Assembly (NCBI RefSeq): GCF_024112395.2
Contig: NZ_CP078013.2
Coordinates: 3,720,001-3,784,000, forward strand
DNA from: Pseudomonas pergaminensis
Lineage (GTDB): Bacteria; Pseudomonadota; Gammaproteobacteria; Pseudomonadales; Pseudomonadaceae
Length of the DNA stretch: 64,000 nt
Direction of reading: 5' to 3'
In this document: piece by piece, positions 24,872 to 32,993 of the stretch
Layout: each line of letters opens with the position of its first letter
How positions within the stretch are numbered: position 1 is the stretch's first letter
Made by a program: the position numbers and the translations under genes
The notes under the pieces: generated by a model
Told to the model about the DNA's origin: nothing
Database searches by the model: none
Seen by the model: only the letters and a program-made list of their open reading frames with translations

Positions 24872-26326
24872 TCAGAACGCGTAAGTGGCCGATACGCTGA
24901 CCACATCACCCGACGACTCCGCCTTGCCATCGAGGCTTGCACCGCCCAGGCGATCAACGTTTTGAGTCTTGAGCTTGACCTCTTGCACGAACTGATGGGA
25001 ATAGGCCAGGTCGACACTCAGCCCCTTGATTGCTTTCACGTCATAGCCAGCCCCCAACGACAGGAATGTACGGTCGCCATCCGGGATCCGCGGGTCGCGG
25101 GTCGAATTGCGTGTCGGCGTCTGATCAAGCGCGACACCCGCTCGCAGGGTCAGCTCGTCGGTCAAGCGATAGTCACCACCGAGGGAGTACATCCAGGTGT
25201 CCTTATAGTTATACGGGATAGACACAATCGTGTTGCCACCGGACTTGAGCGTCAGGTCTTTGAATGAGGACCACTGCGTCCACGTCACGCTGGCTCCCAA
25301 GGTGAAACGATCGTTGAACTGGTGTACCCAGTCCAGACCCGCTGTGGCAGGAATATCCAGTTGGACACTGGCGTGCGCGCCGTCCGGCATGAGCTCCAAC
25401 CCTGGATAAGCGGTGTTCACCAATGTACCGCTGCCGCCAAACGGGCTCGGCTGTGTCATCAGGTTGTAGGAAAACTGATCGGCGTACATGTTGTATTTGC
25501 CGGTCATCTTGTTCTTGATCTTAGCGTGGTAATTCAAGCCAAGCGTATCGCGCTCGGTAGGTTTCCAAACGACGCCGGTAAACCAGCCAGCCGAGATATT
25601 GTCAACTTTGACACGCATCAGCGCACTGCCGACATCCGACGGGAAATTGATCCCTCCCAGCACCGAATCGGACACTGCCGCGGCAGATAACAAGTCGACG
25701 TTCTGACTGACGAATCCCTTACTGTGCTGCACGATCACACCACCACCGATGGAGAATTGATCATTCACTTTGAACGACAGGGACCCGGTCAAACCTACGG
25801 TTTCAATCTTGGTATCCACGGCAAAGTCGCGCAGTTTCGAGTCCTGGTCCCAAGTGGAACGCATACCCTGGGGCACCACCTGGCTCAAGCCGAATGCGAA
25901 GCGATCCCCCAGGGGCATGACCATGAAACCGGTCGGCAACCAGGCAGTAAACCCGCCTTGGCCGCCATCGTTGTTATTGACCGTGGTCGCCGCAACATCG
26001 GGAAAACCATTGGCATCCAATGGCGTATTGGAAATGGGGTTGCCCGCATAATCAGAGGCATCGCCCTTGTACTTGATCTTGATGCGCGCGTAGTCGACGG
26101 TAAATTGCGCAACATTGTGCTCCACAAACGCCATGGCCGCCGGGTTGTTGTATGCCGAGCTGGGGTCATTCTTGAACAGCGAACCACCGCCAAATGCCCG
26201 CCCCCAACCTGGCGCGCCGTAGGTCGGTGTCGAAAAACCACCGGCCTGCACCGGGGCGGTCGCCATTGCCCCGCCAATCAACGCCAGCCCCAACAAAACC
26301 TGCACATGTTGTTTCTTATTATTCAT
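24872..26326 (-). CDS. FadL/OmpP1-family outer-membrane porin for hydrophobic substrates
   Basis: A 484-residue precursor. Signal peptide MNNKKQHVQVLLGLALIGG continues to PVQA; the mature protein starts GGFSTPTYGAPGWGRAFGG, then NDPSSAYNNPAAMAF (the FadL NPA motif). Alternating beta strands follow, and it ends SVSATYAF with a terminal phenylalanine, as needed for BamA-dependent insertion. FadL homologues carry long-chain fatty acids, alkanes or aromatics across the outer membrane; here the neighbours (alkB, praA, praB) point to alkanes or fatty acids. The start at 26326 has AAGGAG 8 nt upstream; the longer frame from 26425 is rejected because it would precede the signal peptide. Confidence 0.9.
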   Translation of the reverse strand: MNNKKQHVQVLLGLALIGGAMATAPVQAGGFSTPTYGAPGWGRAFGGGSLFKNDPSSAYNNPAAMAFVEHNVAQFTVDYARIKIKYKGDASDYAGNPISNTPLDANGFPDVAATTVNNNDGGQGGFTAWLPTGFMVMPLGDRFAFGLSQVVPQGMRSTWDQDSKLRDFAVDTKIETVGLTGSLSFKVNDQFSIGGGVIVQHSKGFVSQNVDLLSAAAVSDSVLGGINFPSDVGSALMRVKVDNISAGWFTGVVWKPTERDTLGLNYHAKIKNKMTGKYNMYADQFSYNLMTQPSPFGGSGTLVNTAYPGLELMPDGAHASVQLDIPATAGLDWVHQFNDRFTLGASVTWTQWSSFKDLTLKSGGNTIVSIPYNYKDTWMYSLGGDYRLTDELTLRAGVALDQTPTRNSTRDPRIPDGDRTFLSLGAGYDVKAIKGLSVDLAYSHQFVQEVKLKTQNVDRLGGASLDGKAESSGDVVSVSATYAF

Positions 26327-26336
26327 GCGGCACTCC

Positions 26337-26344
26337 TTATTGTT
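26337..26344 (-). promoter_or_regulatory. candidate Crc/Hfq (CA) motif before the FadL-type gene
   Basis: AACAATAA on the minus strand runs directly into the AAGGAG ribosome-binding site, 10-18 nt before the ATG at 26326. Confidence 0.55.
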
Positions 26345-26393
26345 ATCTCTCTGAGCCAGCCCTGCCGGTTCGTCTTTCGGCTTGCAATTCATG

Positions 26394-26420
26394 AACTGGC
26401 GCCCAGTCAAGGCGCCAGTT
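26394..26420. terminator. hairpin between praB and the FadL-type gene
   Basis: A perfect 10-bp stem AACTGGCGCC / GGCGCCAGTT (26394-26403 and 26411-26420) with a 7-nt loop lies downstream of the praB stop. No T-tract follows in the direction of praB transcription, so full termination is uncertain. Confidence 0.5.
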
Positions 26421-26457
26421 TTCAACGGGTGATCAACCCTTCGTTCTTACGCGCGCC

Positions 26458-26952
26458 TCAAGGCACGATCGTCAACGCAGGGCTTGGGGTGACGCTCAGG
26501 CTCACCACGGTGCAACTGCCACTCAGGGTCTGGTTGGCAGCGGTCAGCACACCACCGCTGTAGCCCACGGTAATCGTCGAAGGGCCGCAATTGGAGGCTG
26601 GGTACAGAATCGAGCTGGCGATGGTATAGCCGACGTTTGTCACCGAACCGGCGGCAGGGCCGGTGGCAGTCAGGGTCCAAGGCAGACCGGTGATCTTGGG
26701 CAGCGCGCAAAGGCCGCCACCGGTGACCGCGACGCCGGTGATCTTGGCAACGCCTGTCGCATCGACATTCCCGGTAAACGTGGCACCACAGTTAACGGTG
26801 GCCTGGAAGGACGAAGGCGACTTCACCGAGATGGTGCCTGGCGCAGTGAAGCTTGTGCTTACAGGACTGATGCTGTAGGCGTTCGCCATCGAAGCAGCAC
26901 CCATGCAAACAGCCAAAGCAGACAACGATACGAGGGTTTTCAAGCTTTTCAT
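26458..26952 (-). CDS. praB: alkane oxidation activator PraB, secreted
   Basis: A 164-residue precursor with signal peptide MKSLKTLVSLSALAVCMGAA, cleaved near NAY at residue 25. The mature part has four cysteines (55, 82, 122, 147). Its spacing is almost the same as in the neighbouring PraA (54, 82, 120, 147), so the two are paralogues with probably the same two disulfides. PraA/PraB are known from Pseudomonas as small secreted proteins that stimulate growth on long alkanes, and PraB is also linked to biofilm fibres. It lies 132 bp downstream of praA, with a small hairpin between, and just before the FadL-type gene. Confidence 0.85.
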   Translation of the reverse strand: MKSLKTLVSLSALAVCMGAASMANAYSISPVSTSFTAPGTISVKSPSSFQATVNCGATFTGNVDATGVAKITGVAVTGGGLCALPKITGLPWTLTATGPAAGSVTNVGYTIASSILYPASNCGPSTITVGYSGGVLTAANQTLSGSCTVVSLSVTPSPALTIVP

Positions 26953-26959
26953 TGTTTTT
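26952..26959 (-). promoter_or_regulatory. candidate Crc/Hfq (CA) motif at the praB start
   Basis: AAAAACAA on the minus strand abuts the ATG at 26952 and lies just after the GAGG ribosome-binding site. The match is to a low-complexity motif, so the single site is weak evidence. Confidence 0.35.
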
Positions 26960-26971
26960 CCTCACATGTTA

Positions 26972-26990
26972 TGGCGAAGTCATTTCGCCA
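26972..26990. terminator. small hairpin between praA and praB
   Basis: TGGCGAA (26972-26978) and TTCGCCA (26984-26990) form a perfect 7-bp stem with a 5-nt loop, 20 bp before the praB start. It may modulate read-through or praB translation. Confidence 0.35.
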
Positions 26991-27084
26991 GGGGTAATGG
27001 CCATGAACGAGAGGTCACGGTGAAACTGCAGAACTTCCCTTTCCAGCCAAATTTCAATTCAATTACCGAAACAACATCTAACGC

Positions 27085-27579
27085 TTATTCAACAACTTTG
27101 AAGTTCGGCGGCATCTTGATCGACACCGTCTTGATCTTGCAGTCTTCGCCAATCGGGACATTGGCGGCTTCCAACTTGCCGGTGGCGTTATCCCAGGTAC
27201 CGTCGGCGGTCGAGGGGCCGCACTTGCCGCCGAGGCCGAATGCATGCACATCGACGCTGATCTTCGACATGGAGCCGCTCTTGGTGTCTTTGGCCACTAA
27301 GATCCATGGCAAGTTGGTGGCTTCGACCCGGCTGCACTTGAGGCCACCGTCGAATTCAACTTTGTCCACGTTCACTGATGAACCATCGGCTGCGACCTTG
27401 CCGGCCACCTTGATGGTGCAATCGGCGCTGATCAGCGCACCTTTGGAGAAACTGATGGGACCCTGGGCCGTAAAGGCGCTACCGGCCGGCTCGATACGCG
27501 CGGCCTGGGCCTGGTGATAGGCGATCAGGCCCAGCGCGGCCAATACGATGTGGGTGGTGAACTTGGCAGGTGCTTGCAT
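27085..27579 (-). CDS. praA: alkane oxidation activator PraA, secreted
   Basis: A 164-residue precursor with an N-terminal hydrophobic signal (residues 8-26, cleavage near AQA-AR). The mature part has cysteines 54, 82, 120 and 147 in the same arrangement as PraB and shares the LPW(I/T)L motif near residue 90 and the KCGPS/NCGPS motif near 121. Such proteins (named after the P. aeruginosa protein that activates hydrocarbon use) act outside the cell, possibly by emulsifying alkane or coating the cell. The gene is the first one downstream of alkB, 133 bp away, with a hairpin in the gap. Confidence 0.85.
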   Translation of the reverse strand: MQAPAKFTTHIVLAALGLIAYHQAQAARIEPAGSAFTAQGPISFSKGALISADCTIKVAGKVAADGSSVNVDKVEFDGGLKCSRVEATNLPWILVAKDTKSGSMSKISVDVHAFGLGGKCGPSTADGTWDNATGKLEAANVPIGEDCKIKTVSIKMPPNFKVVE

Positions 27580-27603
27580 GGTGTACGTCCTTCCCTTTAA
27601 TTA

Positions 27604-27611
27604 TTTTTGTT
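27604..27611 (-). promoter_or_regulatory. candidate Crc/Hfq (CA) motif before praA
   Basis: The minus strand reads AACAAAAA 24-32 nt before the praA ATG at 27579, upstream of its GGAAGG ribosome-binding site, matching AANAANAA. Confidence 0.4.
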
Positions 27612-27661
27612 CGGGTCAAACAATTTTCTGGCAACCGATCTGGAAAATCCCGGGCGATAGA

Positions 27662-27682
27662 GGCCTGCGCGGCACGCAGGCC
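27662..27682. terminator. hairpin after alkB
   Basis: GGCCTGCG (27662-27669) and CGCAGGCC (27675-27682) form a perfect 8-bp GC-rich stem with a 5-nt loop, 30 bp beyond the alkB stop. There is no clear T-tract, so read-through into praA is possible. Confidence 0.5.
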
Positions 27683-27712
27683 CCGAGTACGCAAACAATG
27701 TGTTACATGAAC

Positions 27713-28993
27713 TTAAAACGGTTTGGCGCTGTTGCTGTACTTCTCCAGGTACTTCAACCGTTGTGAAGGTTGAAGGTTGGTCAAAGTGATATCCCCGGCG
27801 TAATGATTCAGTACACGATGGTCCATGCGGCGGCGCCACAAGTACGGCACATATGCCCAGACAATCATGCTCGCGTAGCCATAGGGCAGTTGCGGCGATT
27901 CATCAAAGTGGCGCAACGACTGGTAACTACGGGTCGGGTTGGCATGGTGATCAGAGTGCCGTTGAAGTTGGAACAGGAAGATATTGGTGACAATACGGTT
28001 GCTGTTCCAAGAATGCCGTGGCGAGCAACGCTCATACCGACCATTGGGCAACTTCTGGCGTTTAAGCCCGTAGTGCTCGACGTAGTTGACCACTTCCAGC
28101 AGCGAGAAGCCGTAGATGCCCTGGATGATCAGGAACGGAATCACCGCCGCCCCCAGCCAATAAATCATCGCGCCCCACAACACCACGCTGTACATCCAGG
28201 CGCTGAGTACGCCGTTCTGCCAGTGCCATGCCGGCAAGCCGAGCTTGCGCAGGCGTTCACGTTCCAGGTTCCACGCCGAGCGGGCACTGAACCAGACCGA
28301 GCGTGGCAGGAAAGCCCAGAAGCTTTCCCCGAGGCGCGAGCTGGCCGGGTCTTCCGGCGTGGCGACGCGCACGTGATGCCCACGGTTGTGTTCGGTGTAG
28401 AAGTGCCCGTAGAAAGTCGGTGCCAGGGTGACCTTGGCCAGGAATACTTCCAGCGCGTTGGGCTTGTGCCCCAGCTCATGGGCCGTGTTGATCGCAATGC
28501 CGGTGGCGGCGCCGGTCGACATGGCCATGCCCAAGTAGGTAAACCAGCTCGGCTCGCCGTGCAGTTGGGTGCGGGCGGTGATGTAACTGGCGGCGTGGGA
28601 CAACCCACTGGACGGTTCCAGGTTCGCGGCAGCCTGCAACAGGCCGCCCTGGATGATCCAGTCGATACCGCCAGCGGCGAGCCAGCCGGTGATCACCACT
28701 GACGAGATCACGAACACTACGCCGGTGTACACGATCCAGCGGTAGTAGCTCTGGGACTCAAGGTGGGTGACGGCGGACTCAGGAGGGTTGCTCACGTCTT
28801 CACCGAGCAAGCCATCGATCAGCGGAATCAGGCCGAAGATCACCAATACACCAACCCACCAGAGTTGCTGGATACCGGTGGTGATAGCCAGGGCACCGGA
28901 GAGCAGAGGCGTGGCCAGGGGCATGATGCCCAGCCACCACAGGTGACGCTTGCCGTCGGTCCATACGCTTGGGGCTGCCAGTGTCTGATTCAT
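27713..28993 (-). CDS. alkB: alkane 1-monooxygenase AlkB
   Basis: A 426-residue integral membrane di-iron hydroxylase with about six hydrophobic helices. All histidine motifs are present: HELGHK (172-177), EHNRGHH (201-207), NYVEHYG (303-309) and LQRHSDHHA (343-351). It converts terminal alkanes to 1-alkanols with O2 and electrons from rubredoxin. Start at 28993 (MNQTL) has GGAGG 7 nt upstream; the longer frame from 29110 is rejected. Rubredoxin and its reductase are not encoded in the window and must act from elsewhere. It heads the minus-strand alkane block. Confidence 0.95.
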   Translation of the reverse strand: MNQTLAAPSVWTDGKRHLWWLGIMPLATPLLSGALAITTGIQQLWWVGVLVIFGLIPLIDGLLGEDVSNPPESAVTHLESQSYYRWIVYTGVVFVISSVVITGWLAAGGIDWIIQGGLLQAAANLEPSSGLSHAASYITARTQLHGEPSWFTYLGMAMSTGAATGIAINTAHELGHKPNALEVFLAKVTLAPTFYGHFYTEHNRGHHVRVATPEDPASSRLGESFWAFLPRSVWFSARSAWNLERERLRKLGLPAWHWQNGVLSAWMYSVVLWGAMIYWLGAAVIPFLIIQGIYGFSLLEVVNYVEHYGLKRQKLPNGRYERCSPRHSWNSNRIVTNIFLFQLQRHSDHHANPTRSYQSLRHFDESPQLPYGYASMIVWAYVPYLWRRRMDHRVLNHYAGDITLTNLQPSQRLKYLEKYSNSAKPF

Positions 28994-29084
28994 GGCAACC
29001 TCCGTGGGAGGGCAGTGGAAAACAGGTTCAGGGAGCGCTGAATGCTCCAGGAATTCAACCATGCGATAAAAGACGTTTTTTTCA

Positions 29085-29136
29085 TTTTTATTCGCTCTTA
29101 GGCATTTCAAAAATCATTTCAAAATAAACATTGAAA
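29085..29136 (-). promoter_or_regulatory. AT-rich regulatory region upstream of alkB
   Basis: Two direct copies of CATTTCAAAA (29103-29112 and 29115-29124) are followed by TTGAAA. The second copy and that hexamer form the inverted repeat TTTCAA-N8-TTGAAA (29117-29136). AATAAAAA (plus coordinates 29085-29092, minus strand) matches the Crc/Hfq AANAANAA motif but is 90 nt from the ATG. The rest of 28994-29287 has no convincing gene; this segment is the lowest-GC stretch near alkB. Confidence 0.4.
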
Positions 29137-29287
29137 TATTTTTTTAAAGAAATAGCGCGGAATCGATAGGTCGTCAACTACTTTTTCGAACCCTGTTGAA
29201 CGTGACTCGGCAGTCTCTTTTTCAGCCGTTTGGTCAGGTCTCTAGGGCAAGCATTTGCGACGAACCGCTGCGCAGTAAGGGCCACGA

Positions 29288-30286
29288 TTATTTGTTCGCC
29301 AAGGCGAACGGTGGATGCAGAATCGCGGCGCTTTCCGGAGGTCGCACACGCTTGGCCAACTGCTGCACCGCCTCTACGACTCTTGCGGTGGCGGTGATCG
29401 GCAACATATGCCCGCGCCCTTCCACCACCTGCAGCTTCAGGCCCGGGACCTTGTCGGCCAGGGCCTGGCCGTGTTTGCGAAAATCCAGGACCTTGTCCCG
29501 CGCGCCATAGATCAAGCTGATGGGCAGCGTCAGTTGCGGGTAGCGCTTGACCATGTCCGGCAGGTCGTCATTGACCCGAGCGATCTCGCTGGACGCGGCG
29601 TAAAAGTTGTCGGGCCGCATGCCCAGCAGCCCGCCGCCGCGGGTGGCGAAATCCTCGGGGGCACTGTCGGGGGCGAACACGCCCTTGACCACTGAGCGGC
29701 GCGTCAGCAGGCCCATGGGCACGGTCAGCGTGTAGGACACCCATCGCCGCAGCCAGGACGGTCGCACCGCCAGTGACCAGAACACCAGGGGCAACCTCGG
29801 TTGTGGATGGGTCAGTGGCGCCACCAGCACCAGCCCCGATACCGCGTGAGGATGGTCAAGCGCCAGCGCCAGGGAAATGGCGCCGCCGAGGGAATGCCCC
29901 AGCACCAAGGGCTTATCCAGGCCCAGCGTATGGATAAAGGCCGCCACTTGCCGTGCCTGGGCAGGCAGGTCGGCGGCGGTGCCTTTATGGCGCGTGGAAT
30001 AGCCCGACCCCGGACGGTCGAGGGTGATGACGCGAAACTGCTCACGCAGTTGTCCGGACAAGGCGTAGGTCAAGTTGCGACTGCTGCCCATCAGCCCGTG
30101 AATCATCACCAGCGGCGGGCCTTTGCCTTCTTCGTAATAATGAAAGCGCTCGCCCTCGACCTCCACGAAGCGCCCATTGATCGGAACAGCGGCCTCGATA
30201 CGCCGCGTCATCCATGTGCTGAAGCCCCACAAAACGGCGCTCGCGCCTATAAATACAGCCGCAGCGATAACCCATTCAACAGCCAT
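29288..30286 (-). CDS. alpha/beta-fold hydrolase, membrane-anchored
   Basis: A 332-residue protein. One N-terminal hydrophobic helix (residues 4-25) probably anchors it to the inner membrane. The fold signatures are PPLVMIHGLMGSSRNL (oxyanion hole), the nucleophile elbow LGHSLGGAISLA, the acid in IYGARDKVLDF, and the final histidine in VEGRGHMLPITA. It could hydrolyse esters formed by the neighbouring Baeyer-Villiger-type monooxygenase, or wax esters. Gene context is the only evidence for the substrate. It is divergent from that monooxygenase gene across 266 bp and lies upstream of alkB on the same strand. Confidence 0.85.
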   Translation of the reverse strand: MAVEWVIAAAVFIGASAVLWGFSTWMTRRIEAAVPINGRFVEVEGERFHYYEEGKGPPLVMIHGLMGSSRNLTYALSGQLREQFRVITLDRPGSGYSTRHKGTAADLPAQARQVAAFIHTLGLDKPLVLGHSLGGAISLALALDHPHAVSGLVLVAPLTHPQPRLPLVFWSLAVRPSWLRRWVSYTLTVPMGLLTRRSVVKGVFAPDSAPEDFATRGGGLLGMRPDNFYAASSEIARVNDDLPDMVKRYPQLTLPISLIYGARDKVLDFRKHGQALADKVPGLKLQVVEGRGHMLPITATARVVEAVQQLAKRVRPPESAAILHPPFALANK

Positions 30287-30441
30287 AGCTCGGTCCTCTG
30301 CATCCCTGCAGCTGGCGACCCGACCGGTATTGATCGGGCCTCAGCCATCGTCCACACCCTGGACCTGAACTTCGTGCCTGCCCGTCGGACAGCGCGCACA
30401 TGAGGAACCTGGGACTAGCGTAGGCGATATTTTCAGGTAGA

Positions 30442-30466
30442 TTATTTAAAATCTTTTTTAAAATAA
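30442..30466. promoter_or_regulatory. AT-rich imperfect palindrome in divergent promoter region
   Basis: TTATTTAAAA (30442-30451) and TTTTAAAATAA (30456-30466) are complementary apart from a single-base bulge. It is placed between the alpha/beta-hydrolase and monooxygenase genes, and could be an operator or simply the AT-rich promoter core. The remainder of 30287-30552 shows no gene. Confidence 0.35.
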
Positions 30467-30510
30467 GTAATTCAATTTTTCTTTGCAATGGTGTTCTATC
30501 TAAAAGACAC

Positions 30511-30518
30511 AACAAGAA
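30511..30518 (+). promoter_or_regulatory. candidate Crc/Hfq (CA) motif before the monooxygenase
   Basis: AACAAGAA (followed by AAGG) matches AANAANAA and lies 35-42 nt before the ATG at 30553. It is farther from the start than the other copies in this region. Confidence 0.35.
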
Positions 30519-30552
30519 AAGGCGCACACCCGATGCCGACGAGGGACTACTT

Positions 30553-32091
30553 ATGACTGCCCAGCGTGACTCAATCGACATCGCCATCATCGGCTCCGGC
30601 TTTGCCGGACTGTGCATGGCGATCAAGCTCAAGGAAGCCGGGTTTACCGACTTCTTCATCGCCGAGCAGGCCGACACCCTCGGCGGTACCTGGCGGGACA
30701 ACCACTACCCCGGCTGCGCCTGCGATGTGCAGTCCCATGTGTATTCGTTTTCCTTTGCGCCCAACCCGGACTGGACGCGGCAGTTCGCGCCGCAAGCGGA
30801 AATCCGTGCGTACCTGGAGCAATGCGCCACGCGTTTTGGCCTGGCGCCCTACTTGCGTTTCGGTATGGGGCTTACACGTGCCGTGTTCGATGAGCAGCAG
30901 CAACGCTGGCAGTTGAGCTTCAGCGATGGCCGCCAGGTCAGTGCGCGGGTGCTGGTGTCGGGCATGGGCGGCCTGTCGCGCCCGGCTCTGCCGGATATTC
31001 CGGGCCTGGACAGTTTCAAGGGCAAGCGCTTTCACTCCCAACAGTGGGACCACAGCTACTCCCTGAAGGGTAAACGCGTGGCGGTGATCGGCACCGGCGC
31101 CAGTGCCATTCAGTTTGTGCCGCAGATTGCACCGCAGGTGGCTCATCTGGACCTGTTCCAGCGCACCCCACCGTGGATCATGCCCAAGCCCGACCGACCG
31201 ATTTCTCCCGTCGAGCGCTGGCTGTTCAAGCACCTGCCCTTCACCCAGCGCCTGGTGCGCAGCGCGTTCTACTGGGCGCTGGAAGGCCGCGTGGTCGGCT
31301 TTGCCCTGAACCCGCGGCTGATGAAGATGGTACAGAAAATCGCCCTGCGCCACCTGCACAAGCAAGTGGCGCGTCCGTCCCTGCGCAAGACCCTGACCCC
31401 GGACTACACCATCGGCTGCAAGCGGGTGCTGATCTCCAATGACTACTACCCCGCCTTGTCGCGCAGCAATGTCGAGGTGGTGACCGAGCGCGTGCTGCGC
31501 ATCGAAGCGGACGGTGTGTTCACCAGCGACGGCATCAAGCACCCGGCGGATTGCCTGATCTTCGGCACCGGCTTCCAGGCCACCGATCCCCTGCCCCGCG
31601 ACTGCATCATCGGGCGCGGTGGCGTGGACCTGATGGACACCTGGCAAGACGGCGCCCATGCGTACAAGGGCACCACGGTGCCTGGCTATCCCAACCTGTT
31701 CCTGATCGTCGGGCCCAACACGGGCCTGGGGCACAACTCGATGATCCTGATGATTGAAGCCCAGGTGACCTACATCCTCGACGCGCTCCAGCAAATGCAA
31801 CGGCATCGCATCGCCACCGTGGACGTCAAGGCCGCCGTGGAGAGCACCTACAACCAACAACTGCAAGCCAAGCTCAAGCGCACCATCTGGAACACCGGCG
31901 GTTGCCAGAGCTGGTACCTCGACCCACGCACCGGCAAGAACACCACCCTGTGGCCCGGCTCGACCTGGCGCTTCAAACAGGTGACCCGCCAGTTTGCGCT
32001 CAAGGATTACGTGGCCGACCTGCTACCGATCAATCCACCCAGCCGGCCCGTGTCGGCCCCCCACTCCACCCCGGAAGGCAGCCTGTCATGA
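30553..32091 (+). CDS. flavin-containing Baeyer-Villiger/AlmA-like monooxygenase
   Basis: A 512-residue class B flavoprotein monooxygenase. FAD-binding GSGFAG at residues 14-19, LGGTWRDNHYPGCACDV near 43-59, the type I Baeyer-Villiger fingerprint FKGKRFHSQQW at 155-165, and the NADPH-binding GTGASA at 180-185 are all intact. Enzymes of this group convert ketones to esters, and AlmA-type members take part in degradation of very long alkanes. The neighbouring alkB block makes the latter role attractive. Start 30553 has GAGGG upstream. Its stop overlaps the SDR ATG by 4 bp, so this is the first gene of a three-gene operon. Confidence 0.88.
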   Translation: MTAQRDSIDIAIIGSGFAGLCMAIKLKEAGFTDFFIAEQADTLGGTWRDNHYPGCACDVQSHVYSFSFAPNPDWTRQFAPQAEIRAYLEQCATRFGLAPYLRFGMGLTRAVFDEQQQRWQLSFSDGRQVSARVLVSGMGGLSRPALPDIPGLDSFKGKRFHSQQWDHSYSLKGKRVAVIGTGASAIQFVPQIAPQVAHLDLFQRTPPWIMPKPDRPISPVERWLFKHLPFTQRLVRSAFYWALEGRVVGFALNPRLMKMVQKIALRHLHKQVARPSLRKTLTPDYTIGCKRVLISNDYYPALSRSNVEVVTERVLRIEADGVFTSDGIKHPADCLIFGTGFQATDPLPRDCIIGRGGVDLMDTWQDGAHAYKGTTVPGYPNLFLIVGPNTGLGHNSMILMIEAQVTYILDALQQMQRHRIATVDVKAAVESTYNQQLQAKLKRTIWNTGGCQSWYLDPRTGKNTTLWPGSTWRFKQVTRQFALKDYVADLLPINPPSRPVSAPHSTPEGSLS

Positions 32092-32978
32092 AGTCATTCA
32101 ATGGCCGCGTAGCGGCAATTACCGGCGCGGCATCCGGCATGGGCCGCGCCCTGGCAGTGGCCCTGGCGCGGGAAGGTTGCCACCTGGCGCTCGCGGATAA
32201 AAACGGCCAGGGACTGGAGCAGACCCTGGCGCTGATCAAGTCCTCGACCCTGGCCCCCGTGGTGATCACCACCCAGATACTGGATGTTTCCGATCGCCAG
32301 GCCATGGAGGATTGGGCCGCGCGCTGCGTGGCTGAACACGGCCGGGTCAATCTGGTGTTCAACAATGCCGGGGTTGCCCTGTCGAGCACCGTCGAGGGCG
32401 TGGACTATGCCGACCTGGAATGGATCGTCGGCATCAACTTCTGGGGAGTGGTCCACGGCACCAAGGCGTTCCTGCCGTACTTGAAAGCGTCAGGCGAAGG
32501 CCACGTGATCAACACCTCCAGCGTGTTCGGCCTGTTTGCTCAACCAGGCATGAGTGGCTACAACGCCACCAAGTTTGCGGTGCGCGGCTTTACCGAATCC
32601 CTGCGCCAGGAGCTGGACATGCAGGGCTGCGGCGTGTCGGCCACCTGCGTGCACCCCGGCGGCATTCGCACCGATATCTGCCGCAGCAGCCGCATCGACG
32701 CGAACATGACCGGTTTCCTGATCCACAGCGAACAGCAGGCCCGTGCCGATTTCGAAAAGCTGTTTATTACCGACGCCGACCAGGCCGCCAAGGTGATCCT
32801 GCACGGCGTGCGCAAAAACAAGCGTCGCGTGCTGATCGGCCGCGACGCGTATTTCCTCGACCTGCTCGCCCGTTGCCTGCCGGCGGCCTATCAAGCGCTG
32901 GTGGTGTTCGCCAGCAAGCGCATGGCCCCCAAGCCGCGCACGCCGGTGTTTGAAACCAACGACGAGCCTCGCCTCTGA
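32088..32978 (+). CDS. short-chain dehydrogenase/reductase
   Basis: A 296-residue classical SDR: nucleotide motif TGAASGMGRALA near residue 12, NNAG in FNNAGVALSS, and the Ser-Tyr-Lys site in TSSVFGLFAQPGMSGYNATK. The start at 32088 overlaps the monooxygenase stop (ATGA), implying translational coupling; the longer frame from 31902 lies inside the monooxygenase and is rejected. It probably oxidises an alcohol or reduces a ketone that feeds or follows the monooxygenase step. The C-terminal 60 residues are basic and longer than in core SDRs. Confidence 0.88.
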   Translation: MKSFNGRVAAITGAASGMGRALAVALAREGCHLALADKNGQGLEQTLALIKSSTLAPVVITTQILDVSDRQAMEDWAARCVAEHGRVNLVFNNAGVALSSTVEGVDYADLEWIVGINFWGVVHGTKAFLPYLKASGEGHVINTSSVFGLFAQPGMSGYNATKFAVRGFTESLRQELDMQGCGVSATCVHPGGIRTDICRSSRIDANMTGFLIHSEQQARADFEKLFITDADQAAKVILHGVRKNKRRVLIGRDAYFLDLLARCLPAAYQALVVFASKRMAPKPRTPVFETNDEPRL

Positions 32979-32993
32979 ACAGGAGCACACACT

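Noticed and set aside
27713..28993. Alkane genes as a mobile alk operon of the OCT-plasmid type
   Set aside because: The neighbours are chromosomal-type beta-oxidation genes and praA/praB. None of alkF, alkG, alkH, alkJ, alkK, alkL, alkS or alkT in plasmid order is present, and no transposase or attachment site is seen.
30571..31866. 431-codon minus-strand open frame
   Set aside because: It is antisense to the Baeyer-Villiger-type monooxygenase, which has all its fingerprints intact.
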